Source: Simiduia litorea (GTDB lineage: Bacteria > Pseudomonadota > Gammaproteobacteria > Pseudomonadales > Cellvibrionaceae). Taken from it: a stretch of 64,000 bases of DNA. Of the stretch, positions 32,635-41,612 are shown one piece after another; position 1 is the first letter of the stretch; every line of letters begins with the position of its first letter. Below the pieces are notes generated by a model, which was not told the DNA's origin, did not search any database, and saw only the letters and a program-made list of their open reading frames with translations. Both the position numbers and the translations under genes were made by a program. The stretch spans positions 434,001 through 498,000 of the forward strand of contig NZ_AP031497.1 in assembly GCF_042853465.1 (NCBI RefSeq), written 5' to 3'.

Positions 32635-33981
32635 TTAATGGCTGTCGCCGAGCTTCTTTTCAAGATAGTGAATGTTCACACCGCCTTTGCGGAAGGCTTC
32701 GTCGCGCACCAAATCTTTTTGCAGTGGAATGTTGGTGCGAATGCCATCGATCACCACTTCATCCAGTGCATTGCGCATGCGGTTTAATGCGATTTCGCGC
32801 GTGTCGCCGTGGGTGATGATTTTCGCGATCATTGAATCGTAATTCGGTGGCACTGTGTAGCCGCCATAAATATGCGAATCAACCCGCACGCCTAAACCGC
32901 CTGGTGAGTGGAAAGTGTTGATTTTGCCAGGGCAGGGCATAAACGTTTTTGGATCTTCGGCGTTAACACGACACTCAAAAGCGTGGCCTTTGATAACGAT
33001 ATCCGATTGTTTTAGCGACAGTTTATTGCCAGCACAAACGCTGATTTGCTCTTTGATCAAGTCCACGCCTGTGACCATTTCTGTCACTGGGTGTTCAACC
33101 TGAATACGGGTGTTCATCTCGATAAAATAGAAGCGTTCGTTTTCGTATAAGAACTCAAACGTACCGGCGCCGCGATAACCGATATCCACGCAAGCTTTTA
33201 CGCAAGACGCGTAGACTTCATCGCGCACATGTTGCGGAATGCCCGGCGCAGGAGCCTCTTCCAAAACCTTCTGGTGGCGACGCTGGAGCGAACAATCGCG
33301 ATCACCCAAGTGAATGGCGTTGCCTTGCCCATCGGACATCACCTGCACCTCTACGTGGCGCGGGTTGGTCAGAAATTTTTCCATGTAAACCGTATCGTCA
33401 CCAAAGGCACCCTTGGCTTCGGATTTGGTTACTTGAATAGAGTTGATCAACGCGGCCTCTGTGTGCACGACACGCATGCCACGACCACCACCGCCGGCTG
33501 CGGCTTTAATGATGATGGGGTAGCCAATGCGCTTGGCGATGGCTAGGCATTGCTCGCGATCATCGGGCAGTTCGCCATCTGAACCTGGCACAGTGGGAAC
33601 GCCGGCGCGTTTCATCGCCGCTATGGCGGATACTTTATCGCCCATTAAGCGAATGACATCGGGGTCTGGACCGATGAATACGAAACCACTTTTTTGAATT
33701 TGCTCAGCAAAATCTGCATTCTCTGCCAAGAAACCGTAGCCCGGGTGCACGGCAACAGAGTCGGTAATTTCCATGGCGCTGATAATGGCAGGAATATTTA
33801 AATAGCTGAGCGGCGAGGGATTTGGACCAATGCACACGGTTTCGTCGGCAAGACGTACGTGTTTCAGGTCGCGGTCAATTTTAGAGTGTACCGCAACAGT
33901 TTTGATGCCAAGTTCTTTACAGGCGCGCAATATACGCAGTGCAATTTCACCGCGGTTTGCGATTAATACTTTATCAAACAT
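32635..33981 (-). CDS. accC: Acetyl-CoA carboxylase, biotin carboxylase subunit
   Basis: A 448-residue ATP-grasp enzyme that carboxylates biotin on AccB, the first half-reaction of fatty-acid synthesis. N-terminal MFDKVLIANRGEIALRILRA, the glycine-rich ATP loop AAAGGGGRGMR, the catalytic stretch RDCSLQRRHQKVLEEAPAP and the ENERFYFIEMNTRIQVEHPVTE block are all intact. Length equals E. coli AccC (449). It lies downstream of accB with a 46-base gap and forms the usual accBC pair. Confidence 0.97.
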   Translation of the reverse strand: MFDKVLIANRGEIALRILRACKELGIKTVAVHSKIDRDLKHVRLADETVCIGPNPSPLSYLNIPAIISAMEITDSVAVHPGYGFLAENADFAEQIQKSGFVFIGPDPDVIRLMGDKVSAIAAMKRAGVPTVPGSDGELPDDREQCLAIAKRIGYPIIIKAAAGGGGRGMRVVHTEAALINSIQVTKSEAKGAFGDDTVYMEKFLTNPRHVEVQVMSDGQGNAIHLGDRDCSLQRRHQKVLEEAPAPGIPQHVRDEVYASCVKACVDIGYRGAGTFEFLYENERFYFIEMNTRIQVEHPVTEMVTGVDLIKEQISVCAGNKLSLKQSDIVIKGHAFECRVNAEDPKTFMPCPGKINTFHSPGGLGVRVDSHIYGGYTVPPNYDSMIAKIITHGDTREIALNRMRNALDEVVIDGIRTNIPLQKDLVRDEAFRKGGVNIHYLEKKLGDSH

Positions 33982-34027
33982 GAATCCTACTCCTGCTAGT
34001 CATTCGTGTGTGTGGCACGAGGGCCGT

Positions 34028-34489
34028 TTAAACGATGGTGACTAGAGGTTGATCGAATTCAACTGGCTCGCCATCCTCAACCAAAATGGCTTCGATGACG
34101 CCGGCCTTATCTGCCTCAATTTGGTTCATCATCTTCATGGCTTCAATAATACAAATAACATCGCCAGGTTTTACGTGCTTGCCTACTTCGGCAAACGCGG
34201 GTGAGCCAGGGCTTGGGCAGCGATAAAAGGTGCCGACCATAGGTGATTTTATTAGGTGACCGTTTGGAACTGCGGGTGCGTCTGCAGTGGCTGCGACGAC
34301 TGCGGTTGCCGCTGGTGCTGCCGCAGGAGCACTTTGTTGCATGGGTGCATATTGCATGGGCATCATTTGCGGCTGATGGTTTGAGCCTCGGCTGATACGC
34401 ACCGATTCTTCACCCTCTTTAATTTCGATCTCGCCGATATCAGATTCTTCTAACAGCTCAATCAATTTTTTAATTTTACGAATATCCAT
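34028..34489 (-). CDS. accB: Acetyl-CoA carboxylase, biotin carboxyl carrier protein
   Basis: About 153 residues from ATG 34489 (a GTG lies directly before it at 34492). The N-terminal dimer region is MDIRKIKKLIELLEESDIGEIEI, followed by an Ala/Pro/Met-rich linker (about 45-75) and the biotinyl domain with the modification motif EAMKMMNQIEAD. The carrier shuttles carboxybiotin between AccC and the carboxyltransferase. It is placed between aroQ and accC as in many proteobacteria. Confidence 0.97.
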   Translation of the reverse strand: MDIRKIKKLIELLEESDIGEIEIKEGEESVRISRGSNHQPQMMPMQYAPMQQSAPAAAPAATAVVAATADAPAVPNGHLIKSPMVGTFYRCPSPGSPAFAEVGKHVKPGDVICIIEAMKMMNQIEADKAGVIEAILVEDGEPVEFDQPLVTIV

Positions 34490-34526
34490 CACACTCTCAC
34501 TTTGTGTTTAGGCCTGTTATTAAGGC

Positions 34527-34964
34527 TCAGGCTAATTGATTTAGTGCGGCATCCAATGCCAGCTCGTAACCTTGGGCTCCCAGCCCACAGATAACACCCA
34601 CCGCTACATCTGAAAAGTAGGAGTGGTGGCGGAAACTTTCTCGCTTGTACACATTGGATAAATGTACTTCGATAAACGGAATCTCCACGGCAAGCAGCGC
34701 ATCGCGCAAGGCAATGCTGGTATGGGTAAACGCTGCCGGATTGAAAATAATAAAATTAATTCCCTCGCGCTTGGCATCGTGAATGCGATCGATGAGCTCG
34801 TATTCAGCGTTGCTTTGCAGAGCTTGTAAATGGTGGCCGTCGTTTAAGCAGCGCTCGGTTAAACGCTGGTTAATGTCTGCCAGAGTGGTTGCGCCGTACA
34901 CTTCAGGTTCGCGGCTACCTAGTAAATTTAAGTTGGGGCCGTGTAACACCAGAATGGTTGCCAT
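34527..34964 (-). CDS. aroQ: 3-dehydroquinate dehydratase, type II
   Basis: A 145-residue type II dehydroquinase of the shikimate pathway. Catalytic features visible: LVLHGPNLNLLGSREPEVYG with the lid arginine and tyrosine, FNPAAFTHTSIALRDAL, and VHLSNVYKRESFRHHSY containing the catalytic histidine region. Normal length. It is the first gene of the aroQ-accB-accC unit. Confidence 0.97.
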   Translation of the reverse strand: MATILVLHGPNLNLLGSREPEVYGATTLADINQRLTERCLNDGHHLQALQSNAEYELIDRIHDAKREGINFIIFNPAAFTHTSIALRDALLAVEIPFIEVHLSNVYKRESFRHHSYFSDVAVGVICGLGAQGYELALDAALNQLA

Positions 34965-35288
34965 CGTGGGGTTTTCACCTCATTAAGCTGCGATTGATAG
35001 TGGAACGTCGTCTAAAAGCCAAAAAAACAAACGGGGCCTTCAATTGAGGGGCGAGTTTGCCGGATTTGTGACTCCTTGTCCACGCTTGTGGAAGGATATT
35101 GTAGCTTTCTTGTTAGTTAGCGACCAGATCGCGGAAGTTAGATTCAAAACGCTTGTTTTATTGTTTTTCAGGCCGGTTTATTCGGCACGATCGCTACATG
35201 TTGGCAGCGAAATCGGCGTAAAGTGGACTAGATATCGGCATGTTCGAACAAAGTCGTCAAACATGCCGGTATCTGCATCAAATATCGG
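34965..35288. other. Intergenic region between aroQ and dsbD
   Basis: About 320 bases without a convincing gene; an 82-codon plus-strand frame has no ribosome site or family resemblance. It probably contains the aroQ promoter: TACAAT (plus strand 35098-35103 as ATTGTA) with a weak -35 seventeen bases upstream. A long hairpin near dsbD is listed separately. Confidence 0.4.
35231..35273. repeat. 14-base-arm inverted repeat downstream of dsbD
   Basis: GATATCGGCATGTT (35231-35244) pairs with AACATGCCGGTATC (35260-35273) with one G-T wobble and a 15-base loop. It lies 16 bases past the dsbD stop. There is no T-tract on either side, so it is a possible Rho-type terminator hairpin or a regulator site. 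Confidence 0.5.
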
Positions 35289-37088
35289 CTAATTTCCCTT
35301 AGTGGCGCGCTTTAGCGCTTCGACGAAGAGGTCCGGGGTTAAGAGTTGGGGTAAAATTTCCGGTTTGGCCTCTGGATCGGCAGGGAACATTAGGTACAAG
35401 GGCACGCCATTGCGCTGATATTGCGCTAATAGTGCAGTGATTTCGGGATTATATTTCGTCCAGTCGGCTTTAATTAGCATTAAATCCGCATCGGCGATTT
35501 CGATTTGCACCGATTGTTGGCTGAATACCAGTTTTTCATTGGCTAAACACGTTAAGCACCAGTCGGCCGTGACGTTGACAAATATCGGTTGACCCTGCTG
35601 ACGGCGCTGCTGCCACTGCGACTTGTCGTAGGCATCCCAGTGATCGGTGGAAGTGTCTTTACTGTTTAGCGGCAGTATCACCGCTAATGCTATAGCGCCG
35701 AGCAGACACAGCTTGGCAAACCAATTTTTAAAGCGCCAGAGCCAGAGTGCAAAACCTAACGCGAGCAAACCGCATAGCGCCATGACCAATTCATCGGTGC
35801 TGGTTTGTCGTCCCAGTACCCAGAGTAACCAGATGGCGGTAAGAAACAATGGGAAGGCCAACACCTCCTTAAAGGTTTCCATCCAGGCGCCAGGTTTCGG
35901 TAGCCATTTGTGTAGATGGGGTACATAGCAGAGGGCTAGAAATGGTAGAGCCATGCCGAACCCAAGCGCGGCGAATACCGACAGGCTAGCGGCAGGCGGT
36001 TGGGTCATGGCGTAACCTAGTGCGGTGCCCATAAAAGGCGCGGTGCAGGGGCTGGCGACCAGCGTCGCTAGGGTGCCGGTAAAGAAAGAGCCCTTCAGGC
36101 CGCCGGCATTGGCGAGATTGCCACCTACATTGGCGAGACCAGTGCCAATTTCTACCGCGCCGAGTAGTGCCATGCCGAGTACGAAAAATAGATAGACCAG
36201 CGCTAGTATGAGCAGCGGTGACTGCAGTTGAAAGCCCCAGCCAACGGCTTCGCCACCAGCTTTGACTATTAATAGTGCGCTGGCGATGGCGACAAAGCTC
36301 AGCACAACCCCAGCCGTATAGGCCCAGCCGTGCAATTTACGGTGCGCGCCGTCTTCACCGCTACTGGCGAGGCTAAGCGCTTTAATTGATAGCACGGGAA
36401 ACACGCAGGGCATCAAGTTGAGTACCGAGCCGCCCAACATGGCCAATAGAATGGCAACCAGCCAGCTGGTATCGCTGCTCGGTAGATCTGTGGCCTGTGT
36501 CGGGGCTGAAGTTTCGGTGATGACAGTGGGCGCTTGTTCAGTGAAGGTTTGAGTTTCGGCGCTGTAATTAAACTGCTGGTCCCGTGGTGGGTAGCAAAGC
36601 CCAGCATCGGCACAGCCTTGCGACTGCAAGTGGAGGCTGAAGTCTTGGGATAGATCTAGCCCGCTGTTGGGTAAATCTAGGTTTACGCCGTTGTAAAAAA
36701 CTTCCAGCTCGCGCTCAAAGTAGTCGTCATATTTGTGCTTACCCTTGGGCCAAGTTGGTTGTAGAGTAACCGTTTTACCCTGTTGGCGCGCGAGCAGCCT
36801 GAAGCGCTCTTGGTATAAGTAATAGCCGGGACTGATGCGCCACTCGAGTTGCAGGCTGGCCTGGTTGCTAAAGGGGAGGGTTTGATAGGCTTCTTCTATA
36901 GGTAAAAACTCGGCTTCGCCGCTGAGATTGGCAGGTTGGCTAAATTGTGCGAATGCGCTTTGTGCGGGGAAACAGGCGAAAAGTACCAACAGCACAAGGG
37001 TTTGCAGTGCTGGCACCAAGGTGCCGTATCGGGCACTATGTGCGCTATTTTGGAAAGTACCTTGGAGAGTTCCAGTCATTTGATTCAT
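35289..37088 (-). CDS. dsbD: Thiol:disulfide interchange protein DsbD
   Basis: A 599-residue membrane protein that carries reducing power from cytoplasmic thioredoxin to the periplasm. After a signal sequence (ends about residue 48), the N-terminal domain holds GCADAGLCYPPRDQ with its cysteine pair. The eight-helix core has the two redox cysteines in LNLMPCVFPVLSIKAL and VASPCTAPFMG. The C-terminal thioredoxin domain has ADWCLTCLANEK. All six key cysteines are present. ATG 37088 or ATG 37079 may be the start. It supports disulfide isomerisation and cytochrome c maturation. Confidence 0.95.
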   Translation of the reverse strand: MNQMTGTLQGTFQNSAHSARYGTLVPALQTLVLLVLFACFPAQSAFAQFSQPANLSGEAEFLPIEEAYQTLPFSNQASLQLEWRISPGYYLYQERFRLLARQQGKTVTLQPTWPKGKHKYDDYFERELEVFYNGVNLDLPNSGLDLSQDFSLHLQSQGCADAGLCYPPRDQQFNYSAETQTFTEQAPTVITETSAPTQATDLPSSDTSWLVAILLAMLGGSVLNLMPCVFPVLSIKALSLASSGEDGAHRKLHGWAYTAGVVLSFVAIASALLIVKAGGEAVGWGFQLQSPLLILALVYLFFVLGMALLGAVEIGTGLANVGGNLANAGGLKGSFFTGTLATLVASPCTAPFMGTALGYAMTQPPAASLSVFAALGFGMALPFLALCYVPHLHKWLPKPGAWMETFKEVLAFPLFLTAIWLLWVLGRQTSTDELVMALCGLLALGFALWLWRFKNWFAKLCLLGAIALAVILPLNSKDTSTDHWDAYDKSQWQQRRQQGQPIFVNVTADWCLTCLANEKLVFSQQSVQIEIADADLMLIKADWTKYNPEITALLAQYQRNGVPLYLMFPADPEAKPEILPQLLTPDLFVEALKRATKGN

Positions 37089-37256
37089 TCTGTGCGTCGG
37101 TTGATTGGTGTGTTATTGCTGAGCCATCAAGGCGCTTAAATCAGCGGCGGCGGCAACCCGTTGGCGCACAGAATAACACTATGATTCGAAAGTCTGTGTG
37201 CCGAGCGCCAAATTTTGACAATAAGCGCTATTTTGATGTTGATTAGAGTTTAGATA

Positions 37257-37961
37257 TTGAAGTTGAAAAGAAGTTACAACCTACTAGCCCTCTGTATGCT
37301 TGGTTATCTGGCTGGTTGCAGCCAAATAACTGAATTTATTCCTCGTCTCCCTAAACCGGCATTTGAGCCGCAATCCGTGGCGAAGCGCGATCAGGTGCTC
37401 GAGTATTTGGCGGCAGCCGACGCGGCCTTGGCGCGAGACCATCTGAGTCGACCCCGGCGCAACAGCGCGTTTGAGCTCTATCGCAACGCCTTGGTGCTCG
37501 ATCCGGAAAATATCCATGCCCACAACGGTGTGTCATTGATCTTGCGTCGTTATATCGCTTTAGCCAATGCCGCGTTAAGTCAGGGCAACGTTGAGCGGGC
37601 GCTATCACTGTTGGCGCGAGCGCAGGGTTTGGATGCCAATAATCGCGCTGTGATCCAAATGCGGCAAGCGCTGGTGCAGCAGGAACAGCTGGCCTCAAAC
37701 GGTGAGCGGCCTATCGTTGTAACCTTAGATGTGAACCAGCTCAAGAATCGAGATCCGGCCTTGGTTCAGCGCTTGCGAACGCTGGCATTGTCGCTGGCCG
37801 ATAGCGGAGAGCGGATTGTCATCTATGCGCGCACCGATAGGGAAAGCCGATGGTTGTACCAACAGCTAAAGCAAGCGCAGCCGAATCATCACTTCGTCGT
37901 AACCACCGGGTTGTCATCTCGACCGCGTATTGTTCGAGTACCGGTTGTGAGTGAGTCCTGA
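37257..37961 (+). CDS. TPR-containing lipoprotein of unknown role
   Basis: A 234-residue protein with no ATG: the start is TTG 37257 or TTG 37263, both with weak ribosome sites. A lipobox (YLAGCSQ) near residue 21 marks it as a lipoprotein. Residues about 65-140 form TPR-like helices (SAFELYRNALVLDPENIHAHN, then ALSLLARAQGLDANNRA). The C-terminal part (VVTLDVNQLKNRD, then RIVIYARTD) looks like a small alpha/beta domain with an OmpA-like flavour. It stands 131 bases before the LapD-like gene and could serve the same cell-surface system, but this is only positional. Confidence 0.7.
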   Translation: MKLKRSYNLLALCMLGYLAGCSQITEFIPRLPKPAFEPQSVAKRDQVLEYLAAADAALARDHLSRPRRNSAFELYRNALVLDPENIHAHNGVSLILRRYIALANAALSQGNVERALSLLARAQGLDANNRAVIQMRQALVQQEQLASNGERPIVVTLDVNQLKNRDPALVQRLRTLALSLADSGERIVIYARTDRESRWLYQQLKQAQPNHHFVVTTGLSSRPRIVRVPVVSES

Positions 37962-38092
37962 TAGTATCGAGCCGGTTGGTCAGGATTCAATTGCCGGCTT
38001 TTGAGCTGCTATTCTTAAAGCCCGCTGTGGTCGCTAAAGACTGCATTTCTCTAATTTAACCCACCCAGTTTAGGGATGAACGAGGAGCTTAC

Positions 38093-40018
38093 GTGAGTTT
38101 GTTGCGCCAATTGGTTATTGCAATCACGCTATTGGTGATGGTGTTGCTGGCCGGAAATTTGATTGTGAGTGTGGTTAATGCGCGGGTCTATTTTTTCGCG
38201 CAAATGAATGTGCACGCGCAAGATACGGCAACGGCACTTGGCTTTAGTATTTCCCAAGCGGCGCAGGAAAAAGACGCTGTCCTAATTGGCTCAATGATCG
38301 ATGTAATTTTTGACCGCGGTTATTACCGTCAAATTTCTTATCGCGACCTAGAGGGTAAGACTTTGGTTTCGCGCGATGTCACCTTACAAGTTGACGATGT
38401 TCCCGCGTGGTTTGTTGACCTCATTGAAATCCCCGAGCCTCAGGGCGAGTCCGAAGTCATTAATGGGTGGTTTCGCTTAGGTAAAATCGAAGTGGTCGCG
38501 CACACGGGGCTGGCCTATCGTGACCTGTGGCGCGTATTTCGCGAACAATTATGGCTGTTCCTGTTTACTGCCGTAGCGGCTTATGGCCTGGCCGGTGTTT
38601 CATTGCACTTTCTTTTACGTCCATTAAAGCGCGTGGAAAAGCAGGCGGACGCCATTTGTCGGCGCGAATTTCCCGAGCAGCAACAGCTACCGCGCACACG
38701 CGAATTGCGCTCTATGGTTCAGGCGATGAACCGCATGGTCGAAAAAATTAAAGATATGTTTCAAGAGCAATTGGAATTGACCGAATCTTTACACCGGTCT
38801 TCCCATGTGGATTTTATTACCGGCCTGTCCAACCGGCTAGATTTTGACGCGCGTTTAGAGTCATTTATCAAATCTGAATTGGGTGGCGGTGAGGGTGCGC
38901 TGTTGCTTTGGCAACTATCCGGCATGCAAACATACAATGAATCCTATGGTCGAGAAGCAGGCGATTTGTTGTTGCGTCAAATTGCCGATGTCTTTAAACC
39001 CCTCGCAGAGGCTTGGCCAGGCGCTATAGTCTCGCGCCGAGGTGGCACGGATTTTTGTATTTTTATTCCCGCCATTGAGCGCGTTCAAACAGTGGCCTTG
39101 TGTGAAGATTTGGTGGCAAAGGCGCAGCTGATCAGTTGGCCTGAAGGGAAGTTGCCTCTGTACCTAGGTGTAGTTCACGATCAAGTGGTCACGCTCGATA
39201 GTCAATTGCTGAGTCGAGCCGATGCCGCCCTGCGCATTGCTCAGCATCAGGTTGATAAAGGTTGGCATTTACAGCTCACCGAAACCGTGGGTGCTAGGCC
39301 TGCGGGTGAGTGGCGCCAATTGCTTGAGCGCACCTTGAGTGACGGCCAGTTGGCGCTACATTACCAACCAGTTTACGATGTCAATAAACAGTTGCTGCAC
39401 GCGGAAGTGCTGGTGCGCATGAATGTAGACGGTCAATTGCAGCATGCGGGTAGCTTCCTGCCCATGGTCGAGCGTTTTGCCTTGGTCGACACCCTAGATC
39501 GACGTGTGCTGGAGATGTTGGCGCAAACTTTTCAGGACACGCAGGCGAATTATTGCGTCAACCTTTCACCTAGAACTATCGCGCTGCCACATTTTCGTCA
39601 ATGGTTAAAAGATTTCCTGAGCCGCAATGCGAATCTCGCTAGCCGTTTGGTTATTGAAGTGAGCGAGAACGTCGTTCTACATTCATTGGATGCACTGAGG
39701 GATTTGGTTGCCATCAGCAACAGCGCTGGCGCTAAGGTGTCTCTGGATCACTTCGGTGTTACTGGTAAAGCGTTTAATTACCTACAGAGTTTGCCATTAC
39801 ACAGTTTAAAAATAGATCGTAGCTTCATCACAAATCTGCATAGCCGTCAGGATAATCAGTTCTTCGTTAAATCATTGGCTCAGATAGCGCACAGTTGCGA
39901 TATGATACTGCTGGCCGAGGGCGTGGAAACAGAGCAGGAGTGGCAGCAAGTTGGCGCACTCGGACTAGATGGTGCTCAGGGGTATTACTTAGGTCGGCCC
40001 GCCGCTGGGTTAGCTTAG
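38093..40018 (+). CDS. lapD: LapD-like inner-membrane c-di-GMP receptor (degenerate GGDEF-EAL)
   Basis: A 641-residue protein starting at GTG 38093 with GAGGAG upstream. Domains: membrane helix (about 8-28), LapD/MoxY periplasmic domain to 150, second helix, HAMP, GGDEF (about 235-385) and EAL (400-640). The cyclase loop is broken (RRGGTDFC in place of GGDEF). In the EAL domain the EVL glutamate remains, but the DDFGTG metal motif is LDHFGVTG. Both activities are probably lost, as in LapD of Pseudomonas, which binds c-di-GMP and controls the periplasmic protease LapG and adhesin retention. No lapG or adhesin gene is in the window. Confidence 0.85.
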   Translation: MSLLRQLVIAITLLVMVLLAGNLIVSVVNARVYFFAQMNVHAQDTATALGFSISQAAQEKDAVLIGSMIDVIFDRGYYRQISYRDLEGKTLVSRDVTLQVDDVPAWFVDLIEIPEPQGESEVINGWFRLGKIEVVAHTGLAYRDLWRVFREQLWLFLFTAVAAYGLAGVSLHFLLRPLKRVEKQADAICRREFPEQQQLPRTRELRSMVQAMNRMVEKIKDMFQEQLELTESLHRSSHVDFITGLSNRLDFDARLESFIKSELGGGEGALLLWQLSGMQTYNESYGREAGDLLLRQIADVFKPLAEAWPGAIVSRRGGTDFCIFIPAIERVQTVALCEDLVAKAQLISWPEGKLPLYLGVVHDQVVTLDSQLLSRADAALRIAQHQVDKGWHLQLTETVGARPAGEWRQLLERTLSDGQLALHYQPVYDVNKQLLHAEVLVRMNVDGQLQHAGSFLPMVERFALVDTLDRRVLEMLAQTFQDTQANYCVNLSPRTIALPHFRQWLKDFLSRNANLASRLVIEVSENVVLHSLDALRDLVAISNSAGAKVSLDHFGVTGKAFNYLQSLPLHSLKIDRSFITNLHSRQDNQFFVKSLAQIAHSCDMILLAEGVETEQEWQQVGALGLDGAQGYYLGRPAAGLA

Positions 40019-40039
40019 CGATAGTTTTTTAGGAGAATA

Positions 40040-40489
40040 ATGATGAAAAAGTGTTTGATTTTTGTTTTGTTTGCGCTTTTTACCCAAGCCGTTGTTGCCG
40101 AAATCCAGGTGACCGATGTGTGGGTGAAGGAATCTATTCCTGGCACCAATACTTCGGCACTGTTTGCCACACTATATAACACGACACGCAAACCCACCGA
40201 GCTGATCAAAGTGATGGTTGAAGGCGTCGATAAAGCAGAGCTCCATACCCACAATGAGCAAGATGGCATGATGCAAATGCGTCGTGTAGCTGCGATAGAT
40301 ATAGGTGCGCGGGCGACAGTAACATTGGCACCGGGTGGGTTTCATGTCATGTTGTTTCAATTAAAAACACCACTAAAGGCGGGTGCCGAGGTTGCGGTTG
40401 AATTTCGATTTAGTAATGGCGAGCACGTAGCCGCTGTTGCGAAAGTGGTGAACCCTCATCAGACCGGCGACCATCAACATCACCACTAG
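40040..40489 (+). CDS. Periplasmic copper chaperone PCu(A)C
   Basis: A 149-residue PCu(A)C-family protein with a signal peptide (ends about residue 20, VVAEIQVTD). The copper site follows the family spacing: HTHNEQDGMMQMRRV, then PGGFHVMLF. A histidine-rich tail (GDHQHHH) may bind extra metal. Such proteins deliver Cu(I) to the CuA centre of cytochrome oxidase. AGGAG lies four bases before the first ATG; an ATG pair is present. It starts 22 bases after lapD and may be cotranscribed. Confidence 0.9.
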   Translation: MMKKCLIFVLFALFTQAVVAEIQVTDVWVKESIPGTNTSALFATLYNTTRKPTELIKVMVEGVDKAELHTHNEQDGMMQMRRVAAIDIGARATVTLAPGGFHVMLFQLKTPLKAGAEVAVEFRFSNGEHVAAVAKVVNPHQTGDHQHHH

Positions 40490-40514
40490 CGACAAACTCG
40501 GGAGGTTATAGCGC

Positions 40515-41591
40515 ATGGCATGGCATGGAATTAAACGCTTGTGGTTAAAAAACAAGCGCAGCATGAGCGATTATGGTGCGGATGTTAAAGCAGATTTAGC
40601 TGAAGGAAATATTATGTGGCGCTGGATGGCAATTGCACTGCTTATTTTATTACTTACTGTTGCCGGCCTAGGCTTCTATTGGGATCAAGAGCCCGATGCG
40701 TTTTCCGTGCAGCAAAATGCCATGCTTCGAGTGCCTGTCCACGGTGATAAGCCGGTGGTCGGCACGGTAACCACCGCAGCACTTATTCACATCGCTGAAA
40801 CGCTGCTCGATAAACCCGGAGGCTATTTAAGCAATGACATCATGCCGCCAAGCGTGTGGATGGATAACCAGCCGAGTTGGGAATACGGCGTGCTCATTCA
40901 AGTGCGCGACCTAAGCAAGGCGATGCGCGAGGTGCTGAGTCGCTCGCAGTCCCAGTCGCGTGAAGATAAAGACTTGGCGCTAGCCGAGCCGCGTTTTAAT
41001 TTTAATCACAACAGTTGGGTGCTGCCATCGTCTGAATCTGAATACCGTGCCGGTATAAAGTTGTTGAATGCTTATTTAACGCGATTAGTAGATGATAACG
41101 AACAAGATGCGCAATTTTATGCCCGCGCCGATAATCTAAATTATTGGTTGCGGACAGTCGAGTCGAGGCTGGGTAGCTTGTCGCAGCGTTTATCTGCCAG
41201 TGTTGAACAAAATCGAGTCAATACTGATCTCGCTGGTGAAACCGCAGCAAAAAAATCCACCGCCACACCGCGAGAGCAAATGGTGAAAACCTCTTGGTGG
41301 GAAATCGATAATGTGTTCTATGAGGCGAGAGGTACGTCTTGGGCACTTATGCACATGCTGAAAGCGGTCGAAGTTGATTTTGCCGATGTCCTAAAGAATA
41401 AAAATGCCCTCGTTAGCTTGCAGCAAATTATTCGAGAGTTGGAAGCCACGCAAGAGCCGTTGCATAGTCCGATGGTGCTGAATGGCACCGGCTTTGGCAT
41501 GTTGGCGAACCACTCTTTGGTGATGGCAAACTATGTTTCGCGCGCTAATGCAGCGATTATTGATTTGCGCGAGTTGCTCTCTCAGGGCTAA
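40515..41591 (+). CDS. DUF2333 family membrane protein
   Basis: A 358-residue protein with one N-terminal membrane helix (WMAIALLILLLTVAGLGFYW, about residues 36-56) and a large soluble domain, probably periplasmic. It is recognised as DUF2333 from PGGYLSNDIMPPSVWMDNQPSW, PRFNFNHNSWVLPSSESEY and the C-terminal GTGFGMLANHSLVMANYVSRAN. Function unknown. The start has GGAGG nine bases upstream. It lies in a plus-strand run from lapD to polB. Confidence 0.88.
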   Translation: MAWHGIKRLWLKNKRSMSDYGADVKADLAEGNIMWRWMAIALLILLLTVAGLGFYWDQEPDAFSVQQNAMLRVPVHGDKPVVGTVTTAALIHIAETLLDKPGGYLSNDIMPPSVWMDNQPSWEYGVLIQVRDLSKAMREVLSRSQSQSREDKDLALAEPRFNFNHNSWVLPSSESEYRAGIKLLNAYLTRLVDDNEQDAQFYARADNLNYWLRTVESRLGSLSQRLSASVEQNRVNTDLAGETAAKKSTATPREQMVKTSWWEIDNVFYEARGTSWALMHMLKAVEVDFADVLKNKNALVSLQQIIRELEATQEPLHSPMVLNGTGFGMLANHSLVMANYVSRANAAIIDLRELLSQG

Positions 41592-41612
41592 GTGCGTGTT
41601 AGGGGTTAATGG

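Noticed and set aside
35044..35292. 82-codon plus-strand ORF between aroQ and dsbD
   Set aside because: No ribosome site or family resemblance; it runs across the hairpin and into the dsbD stop region.
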